Below are positions 44,173-53,197 of a DNA stretch of 64,000 bases, one piece after another. The notes under the pieces were generated by a model, which saw nothing but the letters and a program-made list of their open reading frames with translations, was not told the origin of the DNA and searched no databases. The stretch is from the NCBI RefSeq assembly GCF_007829815.1, contig NZ_VIWT01000004.1, positions 1-64,000 of the forward strand, given 5' to 3'. This DNA comes from Kitasatospora viridis (lineage in GTDB: Bacteria > Actinomycetota > Actinomycetes > Streptomycetales > Streptomycetaceae). Positions within the stretch are counted from its first letter, which is position 1; every line of letters starts with the position of its first letter. A program made the translations under genes and the position numbers.

Positions 44173-46563
44173 ATGAGGCGCCCGGTCGCCCCGCTGCGGC
44201 GCACCGGTGCCGCCATCGCCGGGCGCAGCCGGGCGCGCCGGCTGCTGCTGGTCGGCACCGCGCTGGCCGCCGCCGCGGACCTGGTGCCCGGCGTGCCGAC
44301 CCCGCTGCTGGTGCCGCTCGGCTGCTGGCTGCTGCTCGGCGCGCCCTGGCTGCTCTGGTACCGCTACGGCGCCGCCTTCGTCAGCACCAGGGACGGCCGG
44401 GCGCTGGTCGCCGTCGGGCTGGCGCTCGGCGGCGACCTGGTCACCGAGCTGCTGCTGAACACCGTGCTGCCGCCGCTCGGCGACGACCACCCGCTGCGCC
44501 GGGGCCCGTTGGCGCTGTCGGCGGCGCTGGCGGTGCTCCTGCTGGCCTGGGCGCTCCCGACTCCCCAGCCGGATCCGACGCCTGAGCCCGCCCGGGCCCG
44601 CCACCGGGTGTCTGGGCTGCGCCGGGTGTCTGGGCTGCGCCGGGTGCCGGGGCTGCGCCCGGTGCTGCTGCTCGGCACCGGCTGCCTGGTGCTCAGCGTG
44701 GGCGGCGCAATCCGGCTGAACAACGGCCTGGGCCCCACGATGGCGCTGCTGGCCCTGGCCGCGATGGCGCTGCTCTTCGTCCAACTGGTGCGCGGGCGCC
44801 GCCGCTACCCGGAGGAGGTGCTCTGCCTGGGCCTGTTCCTGCTGGCCGCCGCCCTGCTGCTGCTCACCTCGCTGCGCGGCTGGTTCATCACCGGCCACGA
44901 CATCCAACGCGAGTACGAGGTCTTCGAGTTGGCGGCCGGTGCGGACCGCTGGCAGATCGCGGCCTTCCGCGACCCGTACAACGCCTGCCTGAGCATCACC
45001 CTGCTGCCCACCGCGTTCGTCCGGCTGACCGGGATCGGCGGCCTGTACGTGTTCAAGGCCGTCTTCCCGCTGCTCTTCGCGCTCAGCGCGCCGCTGGTGT
45101 ACCGCTCGGTGCGCAACCTGGCGCAGCGGATGGTGGCGCTGCTGTCGGCGCTGTACTTCGTGGCCTTCCCCACCTTCTTCACCGACATGACCTTCCTGGC
45201 CCGCCAGGAGATCGCCTTCGTGCTGCTGGGCGCAGCACTGGTGGTGCTCACCGACCAGGGTCGGCCGCTGCGCCGGCGCCGACTGGTGTTCACCGGCCTG
45301 CTGGGCGGCGTGGTGCTCTCGCACTACTCGACCACCTTCGTGGTGGTGCTGGTGCTGGCCATCGCGCTGCTCACCGACCACGGCTGGCGGCTGCTGTCCC
45401 GCCTCCTGGCCCGGCGCCGGGGCCGGGCGCGCCCGACCGCCACCGGGTTCGTGACCTGGTGGATCGTACTCGTCACGGCGGTGGCCGCGATGCTCTGGAC
45501 CGGGCCGCTGACCGGCACCGGCGGCCAACTGCGCAGCACGGTCAGCGCGACCGTGCAGGACGCGGTGGACCCGGCGCAGGCACAGGCCGGCTCCTCGGAC
45601 ACCTCCTACAGCCTGCTCGGCGGACAGGCCGTCACCCCGCAGCAGCGGCTGGCCCAGTACCAGGCGGACACCCTGCAACTGACCGCCGGGAGCCGGGCGA
45701 ACGGTGACTACCTGTCGGCCCGGCAGGTCGCCGCCTACCCGGTGCGGGCGGTGGCCGAGCCGGACCTGCCGCTCACCGCGCTGGGGCGCGCGCTGCAACG
45801 CACCGGCCTGGACGTGTCCGGCGCCAACAAGCTGGTCCGCCAGTGGGCCGCCGACCTGCTCCAACTCCTGCTGCTGGTCGGGCTCGCGGTCTGCCTGTGG
45901 GCGAAGCGGCGGCGGGCCTTCCGCCCGGCCCGCGACCAGGTCACGCTGTCCGTCGCGATGGTGGCGGTGATCGGGCTGTTGACCGTGCTGCCGCAGCTGT
46001 CGGTGGACTACGGCGTGCTGCGCGCCTTCCAGCAGGGGCTGTTCTTCTTCGCGCCGTTCATCGCGGCCGGCTCGCTCTGGCTGTTCCGCTGGGCCCGGCG
46101 GTGGGCGCTGCCGCTGTCCGGGGCGCTCGCGGTGGCGTTCTTCCTGGACCTGACCGGGGCCGTGCCGCAGTTGATCGGCGGCTACCCGCCGCAGCTGAAC
46201 CTCAACAACGCGGGCCAGTACTACGACATCTACTACGTGCAGCCGCAGGAGCGCACCGCGATCGCCTGGCTGGAGCAGCGCACCGCCGACGACCAGGGGC
46301 AGGACGTCCAGTCCGAGGTGCAGACCGACCGCTACACCTTCAGCCGCTTGCAGACGCTGATCCACGGCCGGGCGCTGGACGACATCTACCCGACGCTGAT
46401 CGGCACCGACTCCTACGTCTTCCTCGGCACCACCACGGTGACCAAGGACGAGGCGACCACCTTCTACCGGGGCGATCTGGTGACCTACCGCTACCCGACG
46501 GCCCTGCTCGACGCCACCAAGAACGAGATCTACAGCAGCGACGGAGCGGAGATCTTCCGGTGA
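44173..46563 (+). CDS. Large integral membrane protein, GT-C or polymerase-like
   Basis: The 796-residue protein has roughly 14 hydrophobic segments and an extracytoplasmic loop with TGHDIQREYEVFELA, whose acidic residues after the second half of the first spans resemble GT-C glycosyltransferases that use lipid-linked sugars. The C-terminal 130 residues are soluble and contain QRTADDQGQDVQ. It may polymerise the repeat or add side sugars outside the membrane. A 13-codon open frame (44135-44176) links the previous gene to this start by overlaps on both sides. Confidence 0.8.
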   Translation: MRRPVAPLRRTGAAIAGRSRARRLLLVGTALAAAADLVPGVPTPLLVPLGCWLLLGAPWLLWYRYGAAFVSTRDGRALVAVGLALGGDLVTELLLNTVLPPLGDDHPLRRGPLALSAALAVLLLAWALPTPQPDPTPEPARARHRVSGLRRVSGLRRVPGLRPVLLLGTGCLVLSVGGAIRLNNGLGPTMALLALAAMALLFVQLVRGRRRYPEEVLCLGLFLLAAALLLLTSLRGWFITGHDIQREYEVFELAAGADRWQIAAFRDPYNACLSITLLPTAFVRLTGIGGLYVFKAVFPLLFALSAPLVYRSVRNLAQRMVALLSALYFVAFPTFFTDMTFLARQEIAFVLLGAALVVLTDQGRPLRRRRLVFTGLLGGVVLSHYSTTFVVVLVLAIALLTDHGWRLLSRLLARRRGRARPTATGFVTWWIVLVTAVAAMLWTGPLTGTGGQLRSTVSATVQDAVDPAQAQAGSSDTSYSLLGGQAVTPQQRLAQYQADTLQLTAGSRANGDYLSARQVAAYPVRAVAEPDLPLTALGRALQRTGLDVSGANKLVRQWAADLLQLLLLVGLAVCLWAKRRRAFRPARDQVTLSVAMVAVIGLLTVLPQLSVDYGVLRAFQQGLFFFAPFIAAGSLWLFRWARRWALPLSGALAVAFFLDLTGAVPQLIGGYPPQLNLNNAGQYYDIYYVQPQERTAIAWLEQRTADDQGQDVQSEVQTDRYTFSRLQTLIHGRALDDIYPTLIGTDSYVFLGTTTVTKDEATTFYRGDLVTYRYPTALLDATKNEIYSSDGAEIFR

Positions 46564-47786
46564 CCCAGGCAATCGAGGCGACCGAAGGGGTCGGGGGGAC
46601 CACCGGGTCCCGGCCGCCCGGGCGGGTGCTGCTGGTCAGCCACTACTACCCGCCGCACGTGGGCGGGATCGAGAACGTGGTGCACCAGGAGGCGGCGCAA
46701 CTCACCGGCCGGGGCGGCTCGGTGACGGTGCTCACCACCGGCGGGCGGCGCGCCGCCGCCGACCTGGAGGCGGGGGTGCGGGTGCTGCGCTGCGCCGCCT
46801 GGAACGGGATCGAGCGGCGCACCGGCGTGCCGTTCCCGGTGCCCTCGCCGCGGCTGCTGGTCGACGCGGTGCGCGAGGCCCGCCGAGCAGAGGTGATCCA
46901 CCTGCACGACTGCCTCTACCCGACCTCCTGGGCCGCCTGGGCCGCCTCGGTGCTCACCCGCACCCCGCTGGTGCTGACCCAGCACGTCGCCCTGGTGGCC
47001 CACCCCTCGCCCCTGGTGCGGGGCGTGCAGCGGGCGGTGTACGCGGTGTTCGGGCGGGCGCTGCTGCGCCGGGCCCGCCGGGTGCTGGTGCTCAACGACA
47101 CGGTGCGCGCCTTCACCCGGGCGCACGGCGCCCGCCCGCAGGCCGTGCGGCAGTTGGCCAACGGGGTGGACACGGCACGGTTCCGCCCGGCCGAATCGGC
47201 CGAGGAGGTCGCCCGGCTGCGGGACCGCTACGGCCTGCCGGCGGACCGGGTGCTGGTGCTGTTCGTCGGCCGACTGGTGCCGAAGAAGGGCTACGAGCTG
47301 CTGCGCAAGGCCGCCGACCCGGCCTACGACCTGGTCTTCGTCGGCACCGGTGCGGCGGCCGACGGCCAGGACGCCGCCGAGGGCGCACACCACCTCGGCG
47401 CGCTGACGCCCGATCAGGTCGCCGAGGTCTACCGCGCCTGCGACGTCTTCGCGCTGCCCTCCACCGCCGAGGGCTTCCCGCTCACCGTGCAGGAGGCGAT
47501 GGCCGCCGGGCTGCCAGTGGTCACCACCGACGACCCGGGCTACACGCCCTACGCCCTGGACCGGGAGGCGGTCAGCCTGCTGCCGCGCGACGCCGGGCGG
47601 CTGCGGGCCGAGCTGGTGGCGCTGGCCGCCGACCCGCCCCGGCGGCGGCGGATGGGCCGCTGGTCGCGGAGCTACGCGGAGCGCAGCTTCGGCTGGCCCG
47701 AGCACGTGCGCGCGCTGCTCGGCCACTACGCGGCGGCGGGCGCGGGCGGCGCCGGGCGGGCCGCCGGCGGGACGGGGGCGGGATGA
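46560..47786 (+). CDS. Family 4 glycosyltransferase
   Basis: The 408-residue GT-B enzyme has YYPPHVGGIENVVHQEA near the N-terminus and VGRLVPKKGYELL and PSTAEGFPLTVQEAMAAG in the donor domain. The first 20 residues are a non-homologous extension. GTG start 46560 overlaps the membrane-protein stop; ATGA joins it to the next gene. Low-complexity Gly/Ala tail at the end. Confidence 0.92.
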   Translation: MTQAIEATEGVGGTTGSRPPGRVLLVSHYYPPHVGGIENVVHQEAAQLTGRGGSVTVLTTGGRRAAADLEAGVRVLRCAAWNGIERRTGVPFPVPSPRLLVDAVREARRAEVIHLHDCLYPTSWAAWAASVLTRTPLVLTQHVALVAHPSPLVRGVQRAVYAVFGRALLRRARRVLVLNDTVRAFTRAHGARPQAVRQLANGVDTARFRPAESAEEVARLRDRYGLPADRVLVLFVGRLVPKKGYELLRKAADPAYDLVFVGTGAAADGQDAAEGAHHLGALTPDQVAEVYRACDVFALPSTAEGFPLTVQEAMAAGLPVVTTDDPGYTPYALDREAVSLLPRDAGRLRAELVALAADPPRRRRMGRWSRSYAERSFGWPEHVRALLGHYAAAGAGGAGRAAGGTGAG

Positions 47787-48343
47787 GGACGCCCGCCCGG
47801 CCGCGTGCCCTGGCGCCCGTGCCGACACCCGCCCCGGCGCCCCGTGCCCGCCGGCCGTTCGGCGACCCGCGCGGACCACTGCTCGATGTCGCGCTGGTGC
47901 ACGGCCTGCTCGGCTGGCTCTACGTCGCCGCGTGGGCCGCCACCCGGCCCGGCACGCTCTCCGGTGAGCTCAGCTCCTGGCTGCCGCTGCGGCGGGACAC
48001 CTTCGGGGCGCTGTGCTTCGCCCTGTCGGCCGCCGCGCACCTGGTCCGCGGGCTGCGCCCGGCCGGTCCGCCGTGGCGCGACCGGACGCGACCGGGGCCG
48101 GGGCAGCCGGGCGACCGGGTGGCGGCCGTGCTGCGCACCCTGGTCGGCTACCCGCTGCTGGTCTGGGCCTACCTGTGCGTCAACTCGCTGACGCACCCGC
48201 AGACGATCGACCGTCAGCTGACGCACTTCGCCCCCGTCCCGACCGAGGGCACCACGGCCGTCGCCTGCTTCGCGCTCTCCGCCGCCGCGCTGCTTGCCCT
48301 ACGGCTGCGCGCAGGCGAGCCCGGGAACGGAGCCACGCCGTGA
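47783..48343 (+). CDS. Small multi-span membrane protein
   Basis: The 186-residue product has a Pro/Arg/Ala-rich N-terminus and three to four membrane spans (LVHGLLGWLYVAAWAA, GALCFALSAAAHLV, VGYPLLVWAYLCV, VACFALSAAALLAL). No family recognised. Both ends are coupled to glycan genes by four-base overlaps, so it is probably part of the export or assembly apparatus. Confidence 0.75.
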   Translation: MRTPARPRALAPVPTPAPAPRARRPFGDPRGPLLDVALVHGLLGWLYVAAWAATRPGTLSGELSSWLPLRRDTFGALCFALSAAAHLVRGLRPAGPPWRDRTRPGPGQPGDRVAAVLRTLVGYPLLVWAYLCVNSLTHPQTIDRQLTHFAPVPTEGTTAVACFALSAAALLALRLRAGEPGNGATP

Positions 48344-49668
48344 CGCCCCCCGCCGCGACGAGCGCCGGCCCGGCGGTCGCCCGCATCGGCGGCCGCGACC
48401 AGCTGGCCCGCAGCTCCGTGTACCTGATGAGCGCCACGGTCAGCACCGCGGGCCTGGGCTTCCTGTTCTGGGTGGCGGCCGCCCGCCTCTACTCGCCGAG
48501 CCAGGTCGGCACGGCCACCTCGCTCACCAACGCGGTCTCGCTGATCGCCTACTTCAGCCTGTGCGGGCTGAACAGCACCCTGGTCCGGTTCCCGGCCGCC
48601 CCCGAGCGGCGGGACGCGCAGATCAACCGCGCGCTGCTGCTGGTCTTCGGCGTCGGCTGCCTGCTCGGCACGGGGTACCTGCTCGGCCTGCCGCTGTACG
48701 CCGCCCGGCTGCTCCCGGTGCGGGCCGATCCGGTGCAGGCGGTGCTGATCGTGCTGTTCTGCGCGCTGTCGGCCGTCAACCTGCTCACCGACGCGGTGTT
48801 CATCGGCGCCCGGCTGGCCCAGTACAACACCCTGGTCGACGGGGTGATCCAGGGGCTGACCAAGCTGGGGCTGCCGTTCCTGCTCACCGGTCTGGGCGCG
48901 TTCGGGCTGGTCGCGGCGACCGGCGGCGGCTACGCGGTGGCGGTGCTGGCCTCGCTGTGGTTCCTGCGCCGCCGGATCGGCCTGCGCCCGAGGGTGCTGG
49001 GCGGCGGCGCCACCGGGCTGCGCGAACAGCTGGGGTTCTCGGCCGGCAGCTACCTGTCCAGCCTGCTGAACCTGGTGCCGCTGCTGGTGCTGCCGCTGAT
49101 CGTGCTGCAACGCCTGGGCACGGCGGCGGCCGCCTACTACTTCGTGGCGTTCCAGATCGCCAACCTGGCCAACGCGGTCTCGTTCGCGGTCTGCGAGTCG
49201 ATGTTCGCCGAGGTCTCCGCCGACGAGTCGCGCCTGGTGCCCGTGCTGCGCCGCTCGGCCCGGCTGCTGGCGGTGCTGCAACTGCCGGCCGCGGTGGTGC
49301 TGGCCGCCGGCAGCGGGCTGCTGCTGCGGCTGTTCGGCGGCGCCTACCCGGCCCGGGCCCAGGGGCTGCTGGTGGTGCTGGCGGTGGGCACCGTCGCGGT
49401 GGCCCTGAACACGCTCACCAGCTTCGCGCTCAAACTGGTGCGCCGGATGGCGCCGTTGGTGTGGAGCAACGTCGTCTACGCCGTGGTGACCACCGGGCTG
49501 GCCGCCGCCTGGGCCGATCGCGGCCTGGTCTGGTTCGGCTACGCCTGGGGCCTGGGCAACCTGGCCTCCGGGCTGGTCGCCGCGCTGGCCCTTCTCCGCA
49601 CCCGGCTGCCTGCCGTCCACCCGTCCCCGCCCGTCCCACCGGCCCCCGAACGGAATCCGCAACGATGA
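48340..49668 (+). CDS. Wzx-type flippase (MOP superfamily)
   Basis: The 442-residue protein has about 12-14 membrane spans, starts RSSVYLMSATVSTAGLGFLF and continues ARLYSPSQVGTATS, the N-terminal pattern of polysaccharide flippases. It should move the lipid-linked repeat across the membrane. GTG 48340 overlaps the preceding stop, and its own stop overlaps the pyruvyltransferase start. Confidence 0.9.
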   Translation: MTPPAATSAGPAVARIGGRDQLARSSVYLMSATVSTAGLGFLFWVAAARLYSPSQVGTATSLTNAVSLIAYFSLCGLNSTLVRFPAAPERRDAQINRALLLVFGVGCLLGTGYLLGLPLYAARLLPVRADPVQAVLIVLFCALSAVNLLTDAVFIGARLAQYNTLVDGVIQGLTKLGLPFLLTGLGAFGLVAATGGGYAVAVLASLWFLRRRIGLRPRVLGGGATGLREQLGFSAGSYLSSLLNLVPLLVLPLIVLQRLGTAAAAYYFVAFQIANLANAVSFAVCESMFAEVSADESRLVPVLRRSARLLAVLQLPAAVVLAAGSGLLLRLFGGAYPARAQGLLVVLAVGTVAVALNTLTSFALKLVRRMAPLVWSNVVYAVVTTGLAAAWADRGLVWFGYAWGLGNLASGLVAALALLRTRLPAVHPSPPVPPAPERNPQR

Positions 49669-50933
49669 AGGTACTGGTCGTCAACGCCTACGTCCGCGAG
49701 AACGCGGGCGACGCCGCCCTGCTGGCGGTCTGTCTGCGCCAGGTGCGCGCCGCCTTCCCCGCGGCCCGGATCACCGTGGCCGGGATGGAGGACCGGGCGG
49801 TGCACCCGGCCTTCGACGGCGCCGCCAACATCGGCTCCATCCGCCGCTACGTGGCCGACGCCGGGGTCGGCACCGCCCGCCGGGTGCTCCGCAAGGCGGT
49901 CGGGTTCCTCGCCGCGCCGCTGCTGCTGGCGCCGCGCCCGCTGGCCCGGCTGCTGCGCCCGCTGCTGCCGGCCGAGGTGCGCCGCGAGGCGGACGCGGTG
50001 GCGGGGGCCGACCTGGTCGTGTCGATGGGCGGCGGCTACTTCAACGCCCGCCCCGGGCTGGACGGTTACCAGAACGTCTTCTACGTGGTGCTGCCGCTGC
50101 TGCTGGCCCAGCGGCGGGGCGTGCCGGTGGTGCTCGCCCCGCAGTCCTTCGGCCCGTTCCCGGCCCCGGCCCAACGCCGCCTCGCCGCCCACGTGGTGCG
50201 CCGCTCCGCGCTGGCGCTGGCCCGGGAGGACGTGAGCGTGGAGATCCTGGCCCGCTGCGGGGTGCGCGGCGCGCCGGTGCGCCGGGCGGTGGACTCCGGC
50301 TTCGCCTTCGCGCCGCCGCCGCGGCTCGACTGGCGGGCCAGGCTGGGTGTCGGGCCGGAGGTTCCGCTGGTCGGGGTGACGGCCCGTCAGTGGCTGACGG
50401 CCGACCAGCAGAACGCCTACGAGCGGGCGTTGGCTGCCACGATCGACGCGGTGCGGGCCACCGGCGCCCAAGTGGTGCTGATCCCCCAGGTCACCACCGA
50501 CTACCTGGGCGACGACGACCGGATCGTGGAACGCCGGATCGCGGCGCACTGCGCCACCCCGCCGCTGCGGGTGGACGAGCAGGTCGACTTCCGCGAGCTC
50601 AAGGGTCTGTACGCCGAGTGCGCCTACGTGCTGGGCACCCGCTTCCACTCGGTGATCTTCGCGCTGACCAGCGGGGTGCCGTGCATCGCGATCGAGTACG
50701 AGCACAAGACCCGGGGGATCATGCGGGACCTGGGGCTGGAGTCCTGGGTGCTGCCGATCGCCGACGCCTCGGCCGAGAGCCTGGGCGCGCTGGTGGACCG
50801 ACTGCGGACGGAACGCGCCCAGTACCTGCGGGTGTTGGCCGAGCGACTGCCCGACTACGTGGCCCGCGCCGAGGAGTTGCCGCAGCTGCTGCGCGCGGCC
50901 ACCGGGCGCCAGCGGGCCGGGGTGGCCGGATGA
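49665..50933 (+). CDS. Polysaccharide pyruvyltransferase family protein
   Basis: The 422-residue enzyme begins KVLVVNAYVRENAGDAALL and has VSMGGGYFNARPG and GTRFHSVIFALTSGVPCIAI, the hallmarks of the CsaB/WcaK family. It would add a pyruvate ketal from phosphoenolpyruvate to a sugar, giving the polymer negative charge. ATGA overlaps join it to both neighbours. Confidence 0.92.
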   Translation: MKVLVVNAYVRENAGDAALLAVCLRQVRAAFPAARITVAGMEDRAVHPAFDGAANIGSIRRYVADAGVGTARRVLRKAVGFLAAPLLLAPRPLARLLRPLLPAEVRREADAVAGADLVVSMGGGYFNARPGLDGYQNVFYVVLPLLLAQRRGVPVVLAPQSFGPFPAPAQRRLAAHVVRRSALALAREDVSVEILARCGVRGAPVRRAVDSGFAFAPPPRLDWRARLGVGPEVPLVGVTARQWLTADQQNAYERALAATIDAVRATGAQVVLIPQVTTDYLGDDDRIVERRIAAHCATPPLRVDEQVDFRELKGLYAECAYVLGTRFHSVIFALTSGVPCIAIEYEHKTRGIMRDLGLESWVLPIADASAESLGALVDRLRTERAQYLRVLAERLPDYVARAEELPQLLRAATGRQRAGVAG

Positions 50934-53197
50934 CCGGGCGCACCGTGCTGCTCGCCACCCCCTACTTCCCGCCCGACACCGGCGGCGTCGAGCAGTACAC
51001 CTGGGAGCTGGCCCGGCAGTTGCGGGCCCGCCACGGCTACCGGGTGGTGGTGGCCGCGACCGTGGGCGACCGCGGCTGCGGCGCCGGCCGGTACCACGGG
51101 CAGGACGGCCTGGTGGTGCACCGGCTGCCCGCCCCGCTGCGGATCTCCCGCACCCGGCTGGGCACCGGCTGGCGCGCCGCGCTGCGCACGCTGATCCGCG
51201 AGGAGCGGGTGGACCTGGTGAACGCGCACGCGCCCGTGCCGCTGTTCGCCGACGCCGCCGCCCGGGCCTGCGGGCCGCTGCCGTTCGTGCTGACCTACCA
51301 CACCGGGCGGATGCGCAAGGCCGATCCGCTGGGCAGCGCCGTCTGCTCGCTCTACGAGCGCACCCTGCTGGCCGGCACCGTGCGCCGGGCCGGCGAGCTG
51401 ATCTGCTCCTCCGACCACGTCCGGGCCGACCTGGCCCGGCTGTTCGCCGGCCGGGCCGTCACCGTCTCGCCCGGGGTGGACCTGGCGCGCTTCACCGCGA
51501 GTCCGGTGCCGGGCGAGCCGCGGATCCTGTTCGCCGGCTCGCTGGAGCGGGCCACCTCCTACAAGGGGCTGGCCGATCTGCTGCGGGTGCTGCCCGAGTT
51601 GGCGGTGCGGGTGCCGGGCGTGAGCCTGGAGGTGGTGGGCAACGGCTCGGCCGCGGCCGGTTACCAGCGCCAGGCGCACCGGCTGGGGATCGGCCATCTG
51701 GTGCGGTTCACCGGCCGGTTGGGCGGGAGCGAGCTGGCCGCCGCCTACCGCCGGGCCCGGGTGCTGGCGCTGCCCACCCACTACGACAGCTTCCCGAGCG
51801 TGCTGGTGGAGGCGATGGCCAGCGGGCGCCCGGTGGTCAGCACCCGGGTCGGCGGGATCCCCTCGCTGGTGACCGAGGACGGCGACGGCCTGCTCACCGA
51901 CCCCGGCGACCTGCCCGCCCTGGCCTCGGCGCTGACCGCCGTGCTGACCGACGACGCGCTGGCCCGGCGGCTCGGCGCCGCCGGCCGGCGCCGCACGGCT
52001 GCCGAACTCTCCTGGGAGCGGCAGGCCGACCGGACGACGGAGGTGTTCGAGCGGGCGCTGGCCGGCCGGCGCCGGCGCGGGGTGGCGGTGGTCGCGCCCT
52101 ACTTCCGGCCGAAGATCGGCGGGGTGGAGAACTACGCGGCCCGGATCGCCGGGGCCCTCGGCGCGGACCCCGACTCGCGGCCCGCCGTGATCACCACCAA
52201 CACCACGGGGCGCCGCACCACGGTCCGGGTCGAGGACGGGGTGCCGGTGGTCCGGCTCGGCACCTGGGTGCGCCTCTCCAACACCCCGCTCAACCCGCTC
52301 TGGCTGCTCCAACTCCCCTACTGGCTGCGGCGCCTGGACATCGACGTGGTCAGCGCGCACGCCCCCGTGCCGGGCCTGGCCGATCTGGCGATGGCGCTCG
52401 GCGGCGCCCGGCCCGCGGTGCTGACCTACCACGCCGGTTCGATGGCCAAGGGCCGCCCCGGCGTGGACCGGCTGATCGGCGGCTACGAACGGCTGCTGCT
52501 GCCACGGCTGTTCGGCCGGGCCGGGGCCCTGGTCGCGGTCTCCCCCGTCTCACTGGCGGCCGGGCACCGCGGCGCGCTGCGGATCCCGCCCGGGGTGGAC
52601 ACCGAGCTCTTCACCCCCGGCCCGCCGGCCGCCGAGCGCCCGCCCACCGTGCTGTACGTGGGGCGGATGGACCTCACCTCGGCCTGGAAGGGCGTCCCGG
52701 TGCTGCTGCGCGCCTTCGCGCTGCTGGCCGACCTGCCGCAGGCCCGCCTGCGGTTGGTCGGCGACGGCGACGCCCGGCCCGAACTGCACGCCGAGGCAGC
52801 CCGGTTGGGCCTGGCCGACCGGGTCGAGTTCACCGGCGTGCTGACCGGCCCGGCGCTGGTGGCCGAACTCCAGCGCGCCGCCGTGCTGGTGCTGCCCTCG
52901 CTGAGCCCGGCCGAGTCCTTCGGCATGACCCTGATCGAGGCGATGGCCTGCGCCACCCCGGTGGTCGGCTCGCGGGTCGGCGGCATCCCGCACGTGGTGG
53001 ACGACGGCGCGACCGGCCTGCTGGTGGCGCCCGGTGACGAGCGGGAGCTCGCGGCGGCCTGCCGGCGGCTGCTCACCGACCCGGGCACCGCCGAGCGCCT
53101 CGGCGCCGCGGGCCGGCGCCACGTCGTCGAGCACTACGCCTGGCCCGGCCTGACGGACCGTTACCTGGAGCTGTTCCGGGCGCTGTCCCCCGGCTGA
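50930..53197 (+). CDS. Tandem fusion of two family 4 glycosyltransferases
   Basis: The 755-residue protein holds two full GT-B enzymes. The first (about 1-378) has YFPPDTGGVEQYTWELA and DSFPSVLVEAMASGRPVV. The second (about 381-755) has YFRPKIGGVENYAARIA and ESFGMTLIEAMACATPVV. Both keep their donor-site glutamates, and the linker is only a few basic residues (GRRRRGV). The fused enzyme could add two sugars in sequence. It ends the coupled run and overlaps the opposing hydrolase gene by 125 bp at its 3' end. Confidence 0.92.
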   Translation: MTGRTVLLATPYFPPDTGGVEQYTWELARQLRARHGYRVVVAATVGDRGCGAGRYHGQDGLVVHRLPAPLRISRTRLGTGWRAALRTLIREERVDLVNAHAPVPLFADAAARACGPLPFVLTYHTGRMRKADPLGSAVCSLYERTLLAGTVRRAGELICSSDHVRADLARLFAGRAVTVSPGVDLARFTASPVPGEPRILFAGSLERATSYKGLADLLRVLPELAVRVPGVSLEVVGNGSAAAGYQRQAHRLGIGHLVRFTGRLGGSELAAAYRRARVLALPTHYDSFPSVLVEAMASGRPVVSTRVGGIPSLVTEDGDGLLTDPGDLPALASALTAVLTDDALARRLGAAGRRRTAAELSWERQADRTTEVFERALAGRRRRGVAVVAPYFRPKIGGVENYAARIAGALGADPDSRPAVITTNTTGRRTTVRVEDGVPVVRLGTWVRLSNTPLNPLWLLQLPYWLRRLDIDVVSAHAPVPGLADLAMALGGARPAVLTYHAGSMAKGRPGVDRLIGGYERLLLPRLFGRAGALVAVSPVSLAAGHRGALRIPPGVDTELFTPGPPAAERPPTVLYVGRMDLTSAWKGVPVLLRAFALLADLPQARLRLVGDGDARPELHAEAARLGLADRVEFTGVLTGPALVAELQRAAVLVLPSLSPAESFGMTLIEAMACATPVVGSRVGGIPHVVDDGATGLLVAPGDERELAAACRRLLTDPGTAERLGAAGRRHVVEHYAWPGLTDRYLELFRALSPG

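Noticed and set aside
44135..44176. 13-codon open frame between a glycosyltransferase and the large membrane protein
   Set aside because: It overlaps both neighbours and may couple their translation, but it is too short to call a gene.
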